The notes beneath the pieces were generated by a model that saw only the letters and a list, made by a program, of their open reading frames with translations, was not told the origin of the DNA and searched no databases. The position numbers were made by a program, and so were the translations under genes. Positions 10,860 through 20,639 of a stretch of 64,000 nucleotides of DNA are shown here, piece by piece. Position 1 is the first letter of the stretch; each line of letters begins with the position of its first letter. The DNA lies in assembly GCF_019279795.1 (NCBI RefSeq), contig NC_056739.1, positions 12,910,968 through 12,974,967 on the forward strand. Reading direction: 5' to 3'. This DNA comes from Protopterus annectens. Its lineage: Eukaryota > Chordata > Ceratodontiformes > Protopteridae.

Positions 10860-13164
10860 GAGCCCTGATTCTGTGAGTACCTCTGCCACAAGGACAGCAT
10901 CTTCCATTATTGTTCCCTCCTCTGCCTCTGGAGGAACTACCATCCTGAGTGTCCTGGTAAGACCGCTGAGATTTCCTGAACCACATTTTCCCACTACCTC
11001 TCTGACTTTTTTGATTATGTCTAGTAGGTGAAGAAAAATATACTTCAACAGCAGACAGTGTCTTGCCCTCTTGCTCACACCAGGTTAGCATTTCCTTAAC
11101 TTTTGGCCCAAAAAGAGATGAGCCATTGAAGGGAACATTAAAAAAGGAAGACTTAAAGGGCTCAGCAAAATCACAAAGGTGCATCCAAGCCTGCCTCCTT
11201 ATAGAGATGCCTGAACCTGCTGCCCTACTTGCTCCATCTGCTGCATAAGAAATGAGCCTCATGGATGAGTTAACTACTGAATTGAAGGTAGTCAGCTGTG
11301 CATTGATCTTATCCATTGGCACATCAGCTACAGCTCCTTGGAGAGAGTCTGATAACTCTTTCAACAGGTCTCTCTGTAATCTGCTGAAGTGCATAAGATA
11401 ATTAAGTGATCTCAATGTGACAGATGCTGAAGAAAAGACGTGCTTCCCGTATCTATCCCTAGACCTACAATCCTTATTAGGAAGATGGATAGTGGAACTA
11501 GTTTTAGAAAGTTCCTTCTTTGCGGCCACCACCACAACCATGGCATCCACTTTTATAACTTTTGTGAGGAAAGCTTGATCCTTGGGGGCTGTGATGTACT
11601 TATTTGGCCTCCTAGGAGAAAGCTCTATAGAGTCTGGGGTCTCCCAAGCCTTTCAACATATTAATTGCACAAGTTTATCGAATGGCAGAATCACCCAGGA
11701 TGTTGAAGGGCAAGATCCAAAGGTCTTCAGGTATACCGTTTCCTCAGTAAAAGGAGATGAGGACTGCCAATCACCTCTGTTTCATGATTTCCAGATTGTC
11801 TCCAAAGGAAACATCTTCAGGAGTGATCATAGGGGCCCATCTGCTTCATTGAGGTCAGTATCTGAATGACCGACTCCTGCAGTTAGTCCAGATGCATTCT
11901 CTTAAATGTCCTCTTCCAAGGAACTTCTTCAGTGGGGTATTCTTGAGACATTTCAGAAGAGGGGGGGGGTGAGTCCCCTGGGGAACATCCTGAGTCATTG
12001 TATCTCTGAGGTCCTGTGGACAAGGATGAGTAAGAAAAGACACCTGTGCTGAAGAGGGAGGAAGCTGTGATGGAAACTGTGTCTGAAACTGACTGGCAGT
12101 AATTACTCTCCTCATAAGCTCAAAAGCAGACTTCCTCTGCTCCAAGGAACTCCCAGGACCTGACAAAAAGGATGTCAGATCCAAGAGAGATCCTGGAGCT
12201 GGCGACGGAAGCTCTGAGGAAGAGGCAGGAGCTGAACCAACCAAAGCTAAGGCCCCCAGAGAAAGTGTCAGATCTGAAGTGGCCCGAATCTGCTCCATGG
12301 ACCTGGACAGTAAACATCAGCTCCCAGTGGTTTCCTGCTCTGACTGTGCAGAAACACTCGGGGCGAACATCATATCTGAAGAACCAATAGGTGGTCTCAG
12401 ATCCGATACAGACACTAGTTGGATATCAGAGTCTTCCAGCTCCGAGCCCAAGGGATGGCTCAGAAGATGAGTAGGCGCCACTGGGGTAAAGCGAGTCTGA
12501 TCTGACTCCTTTGGGTTTGGATCCAAAAGAAACTTGGCCAAGGTAGGTGTCTTGAGAAGCTTCTGTACCACTCTATCCACATCTTCATCCGAGAGGCTCC
12601 TGGTAGACCTTGTGGACAGTGTCGGGGATCTAGAGCTGGCAAGAAAGGAGAATGGGACCAGAGTTGAAATCGGCTCCAAGGATGGAGATCAGCTGCAATA
12701 ACAAAACTCAGAAGCCACTGGAGACTTCAGAGCCAACTCTGTGAAGCACTTCGGATCCAAAGGTTTGGAGCGATCCAAGGAGGTCCTTGGCTCAGTAAAG
12801 GTTGTCTGCTCTGTAGGAGCTGATGGAGCAGACAACTTGGTTGTCTAGTTCTCGACACCAACGAAGTTTTCAGAGTGGGAGATGACCATGTCCCTGACCT
12901 CTCTGACTTATTAGACTTATGAGAGGAGAGATCGGATGTGATAGCCTCAGAGACATGGGTTTTAATAAACGCCTGTGTAATCAACTTATTTTTGCATTCT
13001 AACAACACCCTTGAGTTAAAGGTGTGACAAATAACACATGACTCCTGTAAATGAAGAGACCCCAAACAGTAAATGCACAAAGTATGCGATTCACTGAGGG
13101 GTATCTTCTTGCTGCATTTCTCACATTTTTTAAAGCCCAAAGGCTTACCTTCCTTTTGTGACAT
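10860..13164 (-). pseudogene. D2 gag-like ORF1
   Basis: It starts at 13164 (MSQKEGKPLGFKKCEKCSKK) with the family Cys/His cluster (CEKCSKK...SHTLCIYCLG...CVICHTF). A Ser-rich linker contains RGATCY hexamers at 12177, 12270, 12399, 12519 and 12753. The helix block RSTRSLSDEDVDRVVQ is at 12317-12679. The C-terminal conserved domain and an RGG tail are in 10354-11550. At least four frame changes are present. Confidence 0.8.
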
Positions 13165-13299
13165 AATAGAAGGCAGCCTGTGAAAACACTAAATAATAAA
13201 AAGCAATTATCTAATATCAAAATCCAAATGTTTAAACTAGTTAAACTATTTAGACTATTCAAACTAACAACAACAGCAACAATAACAAGGCTAGAAAAG

Positions 13300-13510
13300 G
13301 AAAAGGGAGTCCTCTAATTTAAACGGACTTCAATATCAACAAGAGTGGGAGGAAGGGGGGGAGGGTAAGTCCTCTAACTTAAACAGACTTCAGATGGCGA
13401 ACGACAGTCCTCTAACACAAATGGACTTGAAAATAACGAAAGTCCTCCAACTTAAACGGTCTTTGAATATGGAATGGCAGACCATTCTCTAACTTAAACG
13501 AATGGACCCA
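13300..13510 (-). repeat. D2 leader hairpin array with conserved loop
   Basis: Five stem-loops have different stems but nearly the same loop (TCTAACTTAAAC). They are AGTCC 13308-13312 with GGACT 13325-13329; AAGTC 13367-13371 with GACTT 13386-13390; AGTCC 13406-13410 with GGACT 13423-13427; AAAGTCC 13439-13445 with GGTCTTT 13458-13464 (one T-T mismatch); CCATTC 13482-13487 with GAATGG 13500-13505. Compensating stem changes argue for a selected RNA or DNA structure in the leader upstream of gag. Confidence 0.7.
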
Positions 13511-13724
13511 AAAGGGAAAAACGTAAACAATGGATTCCAACCGAAGGGAAAGGTGGGGAACAGTTTGTAGGTAAAAGTACTACTACGGCCAGGGAAGAGC
13601 ACTACTAAATGGAAAAACACTAGCGAAAGATTAACTACAGAAATATAAGGAAAATACAGCTAAAGACAAAAAAAAATGTAAAAGACTTAGCCCCGAGCTT
13701 GCTTGAAGAACCTTCTCGCAGTAC

Positions 13725-13885
13725 AGCACATGAGATCTGAGGTAGCTGGGAAACTGCATTATGGGTAGGGAAGAAGGAGCACGAGCTTTGCTGAAGCCTT
13801 TGAGCTACTGGAAAAGTTGAGATGGATCCGACAAATCGGATCTGACCCATCAGTGAAAATAAAGGCAAGATTGACAACAACACAT
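13725..13885 (-). repeat. D2 left ITR
   Basis: It contains GAGATCTGAGGTAGCTGGG, GCATTATGGGTAGGGAAG and GGATCCGACAAATCGGATCT, ending GATTGACAACAACACAT. It is inverted relative to 1148-1335. Confidence 0.8.
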
Positions 13886-14010
13886 CAGTAAATTTCACAT
13901 CCCACGCTGTATGTCAATCTCCATTCAAAACGTTTGAAGTTTCAAAACTTCGATCTTATGGTCTTGGATGTTTGAAGTTTGAAACTTTGAGCTTCTGAAG
14001 GAAATCCATA
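13886..14010. mobile_element. Right half of fold-back MITE M2
   Basis: This continues M2 after D2. TTTGAAGTTTCAAAACTTCG and the terminal CTTCTGAAGGAAATCCATAT mirror 945-1060. The 13886 boundary is set by the end of the D2 left ITR. Confidence 0.5.
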
Positions 14011-14035
14011 TATACATACAAACAGACACACACAC

Positions 14036-14690
14036 AGTGTAGATATATGGAGCTACTTCTAAATACCGTAATGTGAATATCCCGAAGATTATAATACTGA
14101 GACCGGAATCCTGAAAGTTCACAATACTGAAAGTTTAAAATACCATCGCCTATAATACCAAATACAAACATGCAAACATTACATACAACCCCCTACACCA
14201 AACTGCTACTATACAAAAAAAAAACAAAAACACTGTAAAGTTCCAAAAACAATGAAGAACTCTTAAACAAATGAACTAAAACCCAACTATGTGGGGGGCT
14301 ATGTCCCCCACAACCCCAACTATATATAGCAACTCCAGTGGGGAAAAGGAATATACCTGTTTCTTACCTGATAGTACTGTACACACTTCCAGTACTGCCA
14401 GGAGGATACGAAACATCCATCATATTTGCTCACACACTTCCTATACAAATTTAAAGAGCCATACTTCATTTATGAACACTAAATGCAGACTTCCTACAGT
14501 AATATCAGTATTCAGATATTGGCACTTTAAATTTCAGTGTTATCACACTCGGTATTCTACACTTTCAGTATTATGAGTGTCGCTATTTTAAACTTCCGGA
14601 TTGTGAACTTTGGGCATTTAGGGCTCGGTATTATGGTCTTCAGGATACTCAAATTACAGTATTTAGAAGTGGATCCATATATATACATAC
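14036..14690. mobile_element. Fold-back MITE M3
   Basis: Inverted ends of about 120 bp at 14040-14165 and 14565-14690 share, in inverse orientation, TTCTAAATACCGTAATGTGA and CTGAGACCGG-like segments. The outer ends are TATATATGG-type, like M1 and M2, suggesting one family. The centre (14200-14480) has no ORF. Confidence 0.6.
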
Positions 14691-14692
14691 AC

Positions 14693-14734
14693 ACACACGC
14701 ACATACACCACACACACATGCACATGCACATACA

Positions 14735-14827
<93 letters not shown>

Positions 14828-14867
14828 ATGTAAAGCAGTCGAAATTAAAAAAAAAAAAAAAAAAAAC
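14693..14867. repeat. (CA)n microsatellite and poly(A) tract
   Basis: CA/CACACG repeats run from about 14693 to 14825, essentially pure from 14736. An A20 tract follows at 14847-14867. The long histidine/threonine or valine/cysteine ORFs here are translations of the repeat and not genes. Confidence 0.95.
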
Positions 14868-14916
14868 AGAAACTGGAGCTCAAACAGGGAACAGAGGATC
14901 CTCCACAAACTCTACG
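14868..14916 (-). repeat. Inner right ITR remnant of D7
   Basis: CAGAAACTGGAGCTCAAACA and the following GATCTATCCAGGAG align with the D8 sequence just inside its right ITR (47028-47095: CTGGAGCTCA, then CCTCCAGAAG). With 39470-39590 on the other side of P it forms a continuous DIRS right end. This supports P having inserted between the ITR and ICR of D7. Confidence 0.5.
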
Positions 14917-14932
14917 ATCTATCCAGGAGTTC
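14917..14932 (+). repeat. Target site duplication of P, left copy
   Basis: ATCTATCCAGGAGTTC, identical over 16 bp to 39454-39469 and directly outside the inverted arms of P. Confidence 0.75.
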
Positions 14933-14990
14933 AAAAAGATGGCAGTGGACCAAGGAGCACTCAAACAACAAAAGTTTAATGCTGGTAAGG

Positions 14991-15029
14991 TAAGCGCTTC
15001 CATACAGGATGGTACCTGTACTTCTTCAG
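14991..15029 (-). ncRNA. Degenerate hammerhead ribozyme-like motif, P left arm
   Basis: Read on the minus strand: CTGAAGA (15029-15023), stem II GTACAGG with CCTGTAT around loop TACCAT, then GGAA where a GAAA core is expected, then the palindromic AGCGCT. The G for A change in the core suggests this copy no longer cleaves. It mirrors the better copy at 39322-39360. Confidence 0.5.
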
Positions 15030-15054
15030 ACAAAAGTAGAATCAAGACAAAAAA

Positions 15055-15250
15055 AAAGAAGTTATGCCTTACCATAGCATTCCATCTGTGTTGTTGATGA
15101 TCTTCTATTTATCACTGATGGGTTTGGTTCCGAGCCCTCGGAACCGAGTTGGCCTAATACCAAGCTTGCATATACCAAATATTCTCGAGCTAAGCTGCTA
15201 CCCACAATGCCCTTCTCCCAGTTACCTCAGATCGAGTGTGCATGAAACAT
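15055..15250 (-). repeat. D3 right ITR
   Basis: Terminal GTTATG-CCTTAC-CATAGC. The internal motif pair GGTTCCGAGCCCTCGGAACC lies at about 15126-15145. The partner is 25795-25961, with GTTCCAAGGGCTTGGAACC. Confidence 0.85.
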
Positions 15251-15354
15251 ATAGAAGTAAAAAGCAGAGGCCATTTCTGCTCAAAAACCCTGAAAACACC
15301 ACAAGGACCCTAAGATCCACCAGGAGCCTTTGGTGGGGGACGGAGGATTGGATG

Positions 15355-15455
15355 TGATGAATGGAAGATCATCAACAAGACAGATGGAACGTTATGGTAA
15401 AACATAACTTCTTTATCTGATGTTGTTAATCTTCTTCCCATTCATCACTGATGGG
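15355..15455 (-). repeat. D3 ICR, bipartite
   Basis: 15355-15412 complements the right ITR tip and contains GTTATG-GTAAAA-CATAAC. 15413-15455 complements the left ITR tip (TTTATCTGATGTTGTTAATC against 25942-25961). Confidence 0.85.
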
Positions 15456-15491
15456 ACAGAATCCCAAGCTACTTGAAGACCTGGGTGGTCC

Positions 15492-16545
15492 TTATGGAAG
15501 AACATTCCTGAGTACCATTGAGCTAGAGGCCGCTCTTCTCCTGGAGACCATGTCCAACTTGTAATGTTTGATGAAAGTGTGAGGTTTAGCCCAAATGGCT
15601 GCTGCACAAATGTTGTCCATAGAGGCTCTGGAGTGAAAAACAACAGAAGTTGCTATGGCTCTCATTGAATGTGCTTTGATATTGACAGGTTTAGGCTCAT
15701 TTGCATGTGAATATGAAAAGGCAATACAATCTCTGAGCCATTTTGATAAAGTGACTTTTGATACAGCACATCCCATTTTTTGGTCCAGAGAAGGAAATGA
15801 AAAGTTGATCTGACTTGCGGATAGATTTAGTCCTATCCAGGTAAAAATGTAGTTGTCTATGTACAGCCAATGAATGTAGACAGTATTCTCCTTTATTGGA
15901 ATAATTTGGGAAAAACACTGGATGTTCAATGGACTGGTTCACAGAGAAATCAGAAATCACTTTGGGGAGAAAATATGGATTAGTATGAAGAGAAACTCTG
16001 TCTTTATAAAAAATCAAATACGGGCTCTTGATTTATAAGGCTTGTAATTCTGATATCTGTCTAACTGATGTGACAGCCACCAGAAATAGAGATTTTCATG
16101 AAAGAAATTTGAGGTCACATTTTTCAGCAGGCTCAAAAGGAGGTAAAGAGAGAGACTGTAGTACCAGGGAGAGATTCCATGCCTCTAAAGGACACCTGAC
16201 TGGAGGTCTGCTATGAAAAACTCCTTTGAGAAAGGTCTTGCATATGTGGGTGGAGATAAGGGGAACACCTTCTAAACTGTTATGAAAATTGGACATAGCT
16301 GCTAAGTGGACTCGAATGGTAGAAGCTGACGCTCCATTCTCAAAAACCTCAGAAAAGTATTGAAGTATAACAGAGACAGGATCTGAGAGGGGGTCTAGCA
16401 TCTGTTCTTTAGACCAGAGAGCAAACCTTTTCCACTTATCTCTGTAAAGTTTCCTGGTGGATGGCCTATGGGAGGCCAGAATAATATCGCGAACAGGTGA
16501 GGAGAGGATTTCCTGCCTGGCAACTAATGGAAGTGGAGAAACCAA
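15492..16545 (-). pseudogene. D3 tyrosine recombinase
   Basis: The N-terminal DNA-binding part is at 16096-16545 (STRKLYRDKWKRFALWSKEQ; STIRVHLAAMSNFH). The catalytic part is in two further frames (15697-16017 and 15492-15929), with HSMRAIATS at the HxxR box and FIKHYKLD with the nucleophilic Tyr. The first Arg segment near 16030-16070 falls in a frame gap. At least two frameshifts. Confidence 0.85.
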
Positions 16546-16672
16546 GCTGTCAGCTTGAGAGTGGATAGATTTGGGAGAGTCAGCCCTTGGGGTGAGAAAT
16601 TAAGTCCAGTCGAGTGACCAGGATCCATGGAGGTTGTAACAGGTGAGGCCGGAGGAAGGGAAACCACACATG

Positions 16673-18341
16673 TCAAGGCCAGAATGGGGCAATGAGGATC
16701 ACCTTGCATCTCAACTGAATTGCTTTCTTCAAAAATAGGGGTATCAAAGGAATTGGAGGATAAGCATAGAGGAGACCCCTGGGCCAATAGTGAATCAAAG
16801 TGTCTCTCAGGGACTCCCCCTCTGGGGGAAAGAAGGCAAAGAAGCTGCTGCATTTTTGTTCAATGGGGAAGCGAAAAGATTGCAGCAAGGCTGGCCCCAT
16901 TGGCTGAAAATTTCTGCCGTCACATTTGGATTGAGAGACCACTCATGTTCAAGGAGGATGTATCTGCTCAGCCTGTCCGCAATCACACTGGAGTTCCCCG
17001 GGATATGCATTGCTACAAGAAAGCGGTTGGAAGCTATTGCCCAGTGCCAAATCCTCATGGCTTCTTGACACAGGGGGGTAGGATTTAGTTCCTCCTTGTT
17101 TGTTTATGTACCAGACTACTGACATATTGTCTTATTGAATCACAATCGTTCCTGAAGGAAGGAGCGGATGTATTTGCTGCCATGCCAACAACACCAATTA
17201 CAACTCCAGAACATTGATATGCAGGTTGGCCTCTAAGCTGGACCATGTGCCTTGGACTGTTTTTCCCTGAAAATGCCCCCCCCCTCACCCTATCAGGGAA
17301 GCATCCGTGGTCACCATGGCATTGGGTTGAGGGGTCTGGAAGGGGCAACACCAAAGTTTTTTGTTTGGCCTCATCCACCAGAGGAGATCTTGCTTGCAAG
17401 AGTTGGTAATGAGGATCTGTGAGCTTAGGGGGTGAAGATTTGCCAACCATTGGAACAATAGGAGCCATTGTAATAGTCTCATGTGTAATCTTTGCCAGAG
17501 GAACAATCGGAATGGCCGCAGCCATGGACCCCAGAGAGCCTGGAGAACTTCTCTAGCTGACACCTTCCTTTGAAAGAGTATCACTTGTACTTGGAATCTT
17601 AACCTCTGAAGCCTGTGAGCTGGTAGGGAAACCAGACATGTTCAAGTATTGAAAACTGCCCCTATAAATTCCAGTTGATGGGTAGGGTGTAGATTGGATT
17701 TCTCCCAATGGACTGTGATGCCTAGGGACTCCGCTAGTGAGAGTGTGTAATGGAGGGCCATGGTCAGCAGACGCTTAGTGGGGGTGGAAAGGAGCCAACT
17801 GTCTAAATATGGAAACACCTGAAATTCTTGAAGTCTCAGATGAGCTGTCACCACTGCTAGGCATTTCCTGAACACTCTGGGGGCTGTCGAGAGACCGAAT
17901 GGCACGGCTCTAAACTGATAATGATTGGCTCCTAGTTGAAAGTGAAGGAGACTCCTGGAGCATTTGTCCATTTTGATGTGGTAATACGCATCCCAGAGTT
18001 CTATCAAGCACATCCAAATATCCTCCTGTAAAAAAAAGGGAAAATGGATTGACTAGTGAGCATGCCAAATTTGGTTTAAACCACCGACTTGTTTAGATGG
18101 CTGAGATCCAGAATGGGTCTCCAGTCCCCTGGTCTTTTTTGGCACCAAAAAGAATCTTGAGTAAAAAAAAACGGATCCGCATTGGTCTGGGGGGGACTGG
18201 TTGGATGAGACTTTTTTGACACAGCTTTATCTCTGAATCCACTTCTTCACTTTGACTGGGTGGAACATTGGGAAGGTGCTTTGTAGGTTTTGGACGTGAT
18301 GTTAGAGGGATGTAATAGCCTCTGGAGATTATTCTCTGCAC
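16673..18341 (-). pseudogene. D3 reverse transcriptase-RNase H
   Basis: The RT palm ORF at 17642-18013 has a motif A variant (IELWDAYYHIKMD, the Asp preceding LWD being Glu) and the YxDD variant YLDSWL. Both catalytic carboxylate sites are altered. RNase H is at 17085-17584 (VTTDASLIG), with the C-terminal HIPGNSSVIADRLSR segment at 16807-17058. The fingers are poorly preserved at 18093-18341. Clearly inactive. Confidence 0.85.
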
Positions 18342-18362
18342 CTACTGATCTTTTGTAATAGA

Positions 18363-19004
18363 GTGCCAGGCAGTATGGTGCAGAGAAAAACGAGCCCCTA
18401 CTGCTTCCAGAGGAAAGCAATCTCGCAATGCTTCAAGAGCATTTATAAGACCATCCAGAGAAAGTTTCTATGGAGTCTTGATTTCAGAGATGCCCCTCTG
18501 CCCCTAAAGGGGCGTCTTCCACCATTGGAACCCCCTCTGCCTCTAGAGGAATCCTCACCACATGTGTTGCGAAAAGGAACTTGAGATTTTTTGTGCCATA
18601 TTTTCCCACTCCTCTGGTTCCTGGAAAAAGGACGTTGGGGCTTGAAAAAACATAGGCCAATGGCAGACAAGGTCTTTCCGTCCTGCTCGCACCTGGCCAG
18701 TGTGTCCCTTACTTTAGAACCAAACAAGGAAGATGGTTCAATAGGGGTGTTCAAAAAAGAGGACTTGGAGTCCGCGAGGTCATAGATGTGCATCCAGGAA
18801 TGACACCTCATGACTGTGTGCCTGCACCTGCAGCTCTAGCTGCCCCTTCTGTTGCGTAGGAGAGCGACCTCGTGGACGAGATGGAAATAGACTCAAGGGT
18901 GGCAAGTTGAGAGGCAACCTTGTCTCGTGCCCCGTCAGAAACATGACCCATGAGGGCTCCAGAAAGTTCAGAAATCAGATCTCTTTGGAGTCTTGTGAAA
19001 TGTG
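18363..19004 (-). pseudogene. D3 gag C-terminal part
   Basis: The ORF 18443-18811 (SWMHIYDLADSKSSFLNTPI; LFGSKVRDTLARCEQDGKTL; RGRGGSNGG) is the conserved C-terminal domain and RGG tail. Upstream sequence to 19004 is the helical segment, cut by the LINE. It continues at 23504. Confidence 0.8.
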
Positions 19005-19669
19005 AGCTGAGCTAGTCGGAGGAAGGGCTCTGAGCTAACTAATCTGTGATATATAACATTAAGTATCCTGTTTTCTGCTTATTTCTGAATTATTTATAGC
19101 ACTTTTATTTTACTCACTGTGTGTGAGGTATTATGTAAAATTTTCAACAATTGTTAAGCATCCGGTTGGGTTTGTTTTTCTGATTTACTTGGTGGCTTGC
19201 AGTTGCCCGCCCCTACTGTAAATTTGATCTGGGACACTCCTCCCAGTCTAGTGTCATTACCTCATTCTACCTATTCCAGGGAGAACATTTGAGAAGGCTG
19301 ACCCAGTTAGCTTCTGCTCCTTTCCCCTTTCCACTTTACAAAAAAAAAATAATATTTTCTAAGCTTGTTTCCTGCCTCTCCTATAAGTTGTCTAGTCCAG
19401 ATACAGATTTGCTGTATCCAGGACTGTTTGTAAGCTTCTGAGCCCCCAATCCTTTCTGTGTTGGAGGGAAGCCTTCTAGCTTAATTTTGTTTCTTAGAAC
19501 TAGCCAGTTTTCTAGTTTCAGTACTCAAATCTGTTTCTTTGAGCTCAGCACTTGTTCAGAGCTCATTGTAAGCACTAAATAAGCTACAAATTACTACAGC
19601 ACTCAACTTTCCTCACTTGTCTAGAGGAAAACAGGTTTTCGTACTTAACAAATAAACACCTATCCAGAC
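19005..19669 (+). other. 5' UTR of the CR1-type LINE
   Basis: No ORF or known motif. It contains an A9 run at 19339 and ends directly at the ORF1 start. It presumably carries the internal promoter of the element, though no core element can be named from sequence alone. Confidence 0.5.
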
Positions 19670-20593
19670 ATGTCTAAGGGTCAGCTCCCGGTGTTTTCTC
19701 CTGTCTACCTGATGAATCTGGGAATCTTGGGGCAATGCAGCAATTGCCTCATGTACACAGACAACCCTCTCCTCTTACCGCCCAACACTACAACCTGTGA
19801 GAGATGCACTTATATAACCAAACTGGAAGCAAAGCTCTCTTCACCCAAGACTGGACTAGACAGTCAAGAGGAGAAGGTAAACACTTGCACCACACCACAC
19901 TTATCACACAGTCCCTCAAAACCTACACCACCAAAACACACACATAGAAACACAAAACACACACCTACATTCACGGACGCTCTCAAACAAAATCTACTCA
20001 AGCAACAGGGTCCTCCAAAGCAGAAACGCAAGCAACCTCCACCCCCCAACACAATCCAAATGACACATAGCCCACAAACTCAGTGTGCCAGTCAACCACA
20101 GCCCGTAAGGCATAACAACGTACCCAACACTCTAGTCATAGGTGACTCTATAGTCAGGTACACTGATGCTCCACTCACCAGGCTAAACAAGGAGAAAGTT
20201 ACTGTCAGCTACCTGTCAAGTGCCAGGATCCGCCACATAATGCATGCACTCAGGTCACTCCACAGCAAGTACAAATATGACTCTGTCATTGTCCATGTTG
20301 GTGTGAATGACCTGAGATGTACCTCCTTGGACTACATGAAAAGAGACATGGAGGAGCTTTCTGATCTTGTAGCCCAGGCAGGTATGACCCTAGCCCTGAG
20401 TAGCATCCTGCCATCACTCAGAATGATACCACAGTACAAGGACAAAATGATTGACTTCAACAATTGGCTAAGCTTCTGGTGTCATTCTAAGGGGGTCCAG
20501 TATCTGTCTGCCTGGGATGACATGATCGACAAACCACAATGTTTTGCAGAGATGGCCTGCACTGTCGCCCTTGGGATTCTGGATACTGGCTAA
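19670..20593 (+). CDS. LINE ORF1 with GDSL/SGNH esterase domain
   Basis: Open frame of 307 residues. The N-terminus has CSNC...CERC (about residues 18-41), a possible zinc-binding pair. A Lys/Pro/Thr-rich linker follows (residues 60-150). The C-terminal half is an SGNH-hydrolase-like domain: block I VIGDSIVRY (residues 155-163) and block III VHVGVNDL (about 205-212). Esterase ORF1 proteins are known from vertebrate CR1 elements, where lipid-ester or RNA-chaperone roles are discussed. No frameshift is seen, and the stop comes just before the ORF2 leader, so expression of ORF1 alone would be possible. Confidence 0.85.
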   Translation: MSKGQLPVFSPVYLMNLGILGQCSNCLMYTDNPLLLPPNTTTCERCTYITKLEAKLSSPKTGLDSQEEKVNTCTTPHLSHSPSKPTPPKHTHRNTKHTPTFTDALKQNLLKQQGPPKQKRKQPPPPNTIQMTHSPQTQCASQPQPVRHNNVPNTLVIGDSIVRYTDAPLTRLNKEKVTVSYLSSARIRHIMHALRSLHSKYKYDSVIVHVGVNDLRCTSLDYMKRDMEELSDLVAQAGMTLALSSILPSLRMIPQYKDKMIDFNNWLSFWCHSKGVQYLSAWDDMIDKPQCFAEMACTVALGILDTG

Positions 20594-20639
20594 GGCTCTT
20601 GCCACCCCTATAGTGCCTTTTTTAGGCAAGATTCAAATG

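Larger units (their letters stand above)
1148..13885 (-). mobile_element. DIRS element D2, with D1 nested in its ICR
   Basis: The right ITR starts at 1148 (AAAGAAGTTATG) and the left ITR ends near 13885. Flanks GAGGAAA and CAGTAAAT show no target duplication. Reading on the minus strand: leader hairpins, gag, RT-RNase H, YR, ICR. D1 (1533-7817) splits the ICR. Removing D1 gives an ICR exactly complementary to the two D2 ends, which supports the assignment. The reading frames are badly broken, so it is inactive. Confidence 0.85.

Noticed and set aside
14537-14908. Long ORFs of His/Thr or Val/Cys repeats
   Set aside because: They are translations of the (CA)n microsatellite and adjacent poly(A).
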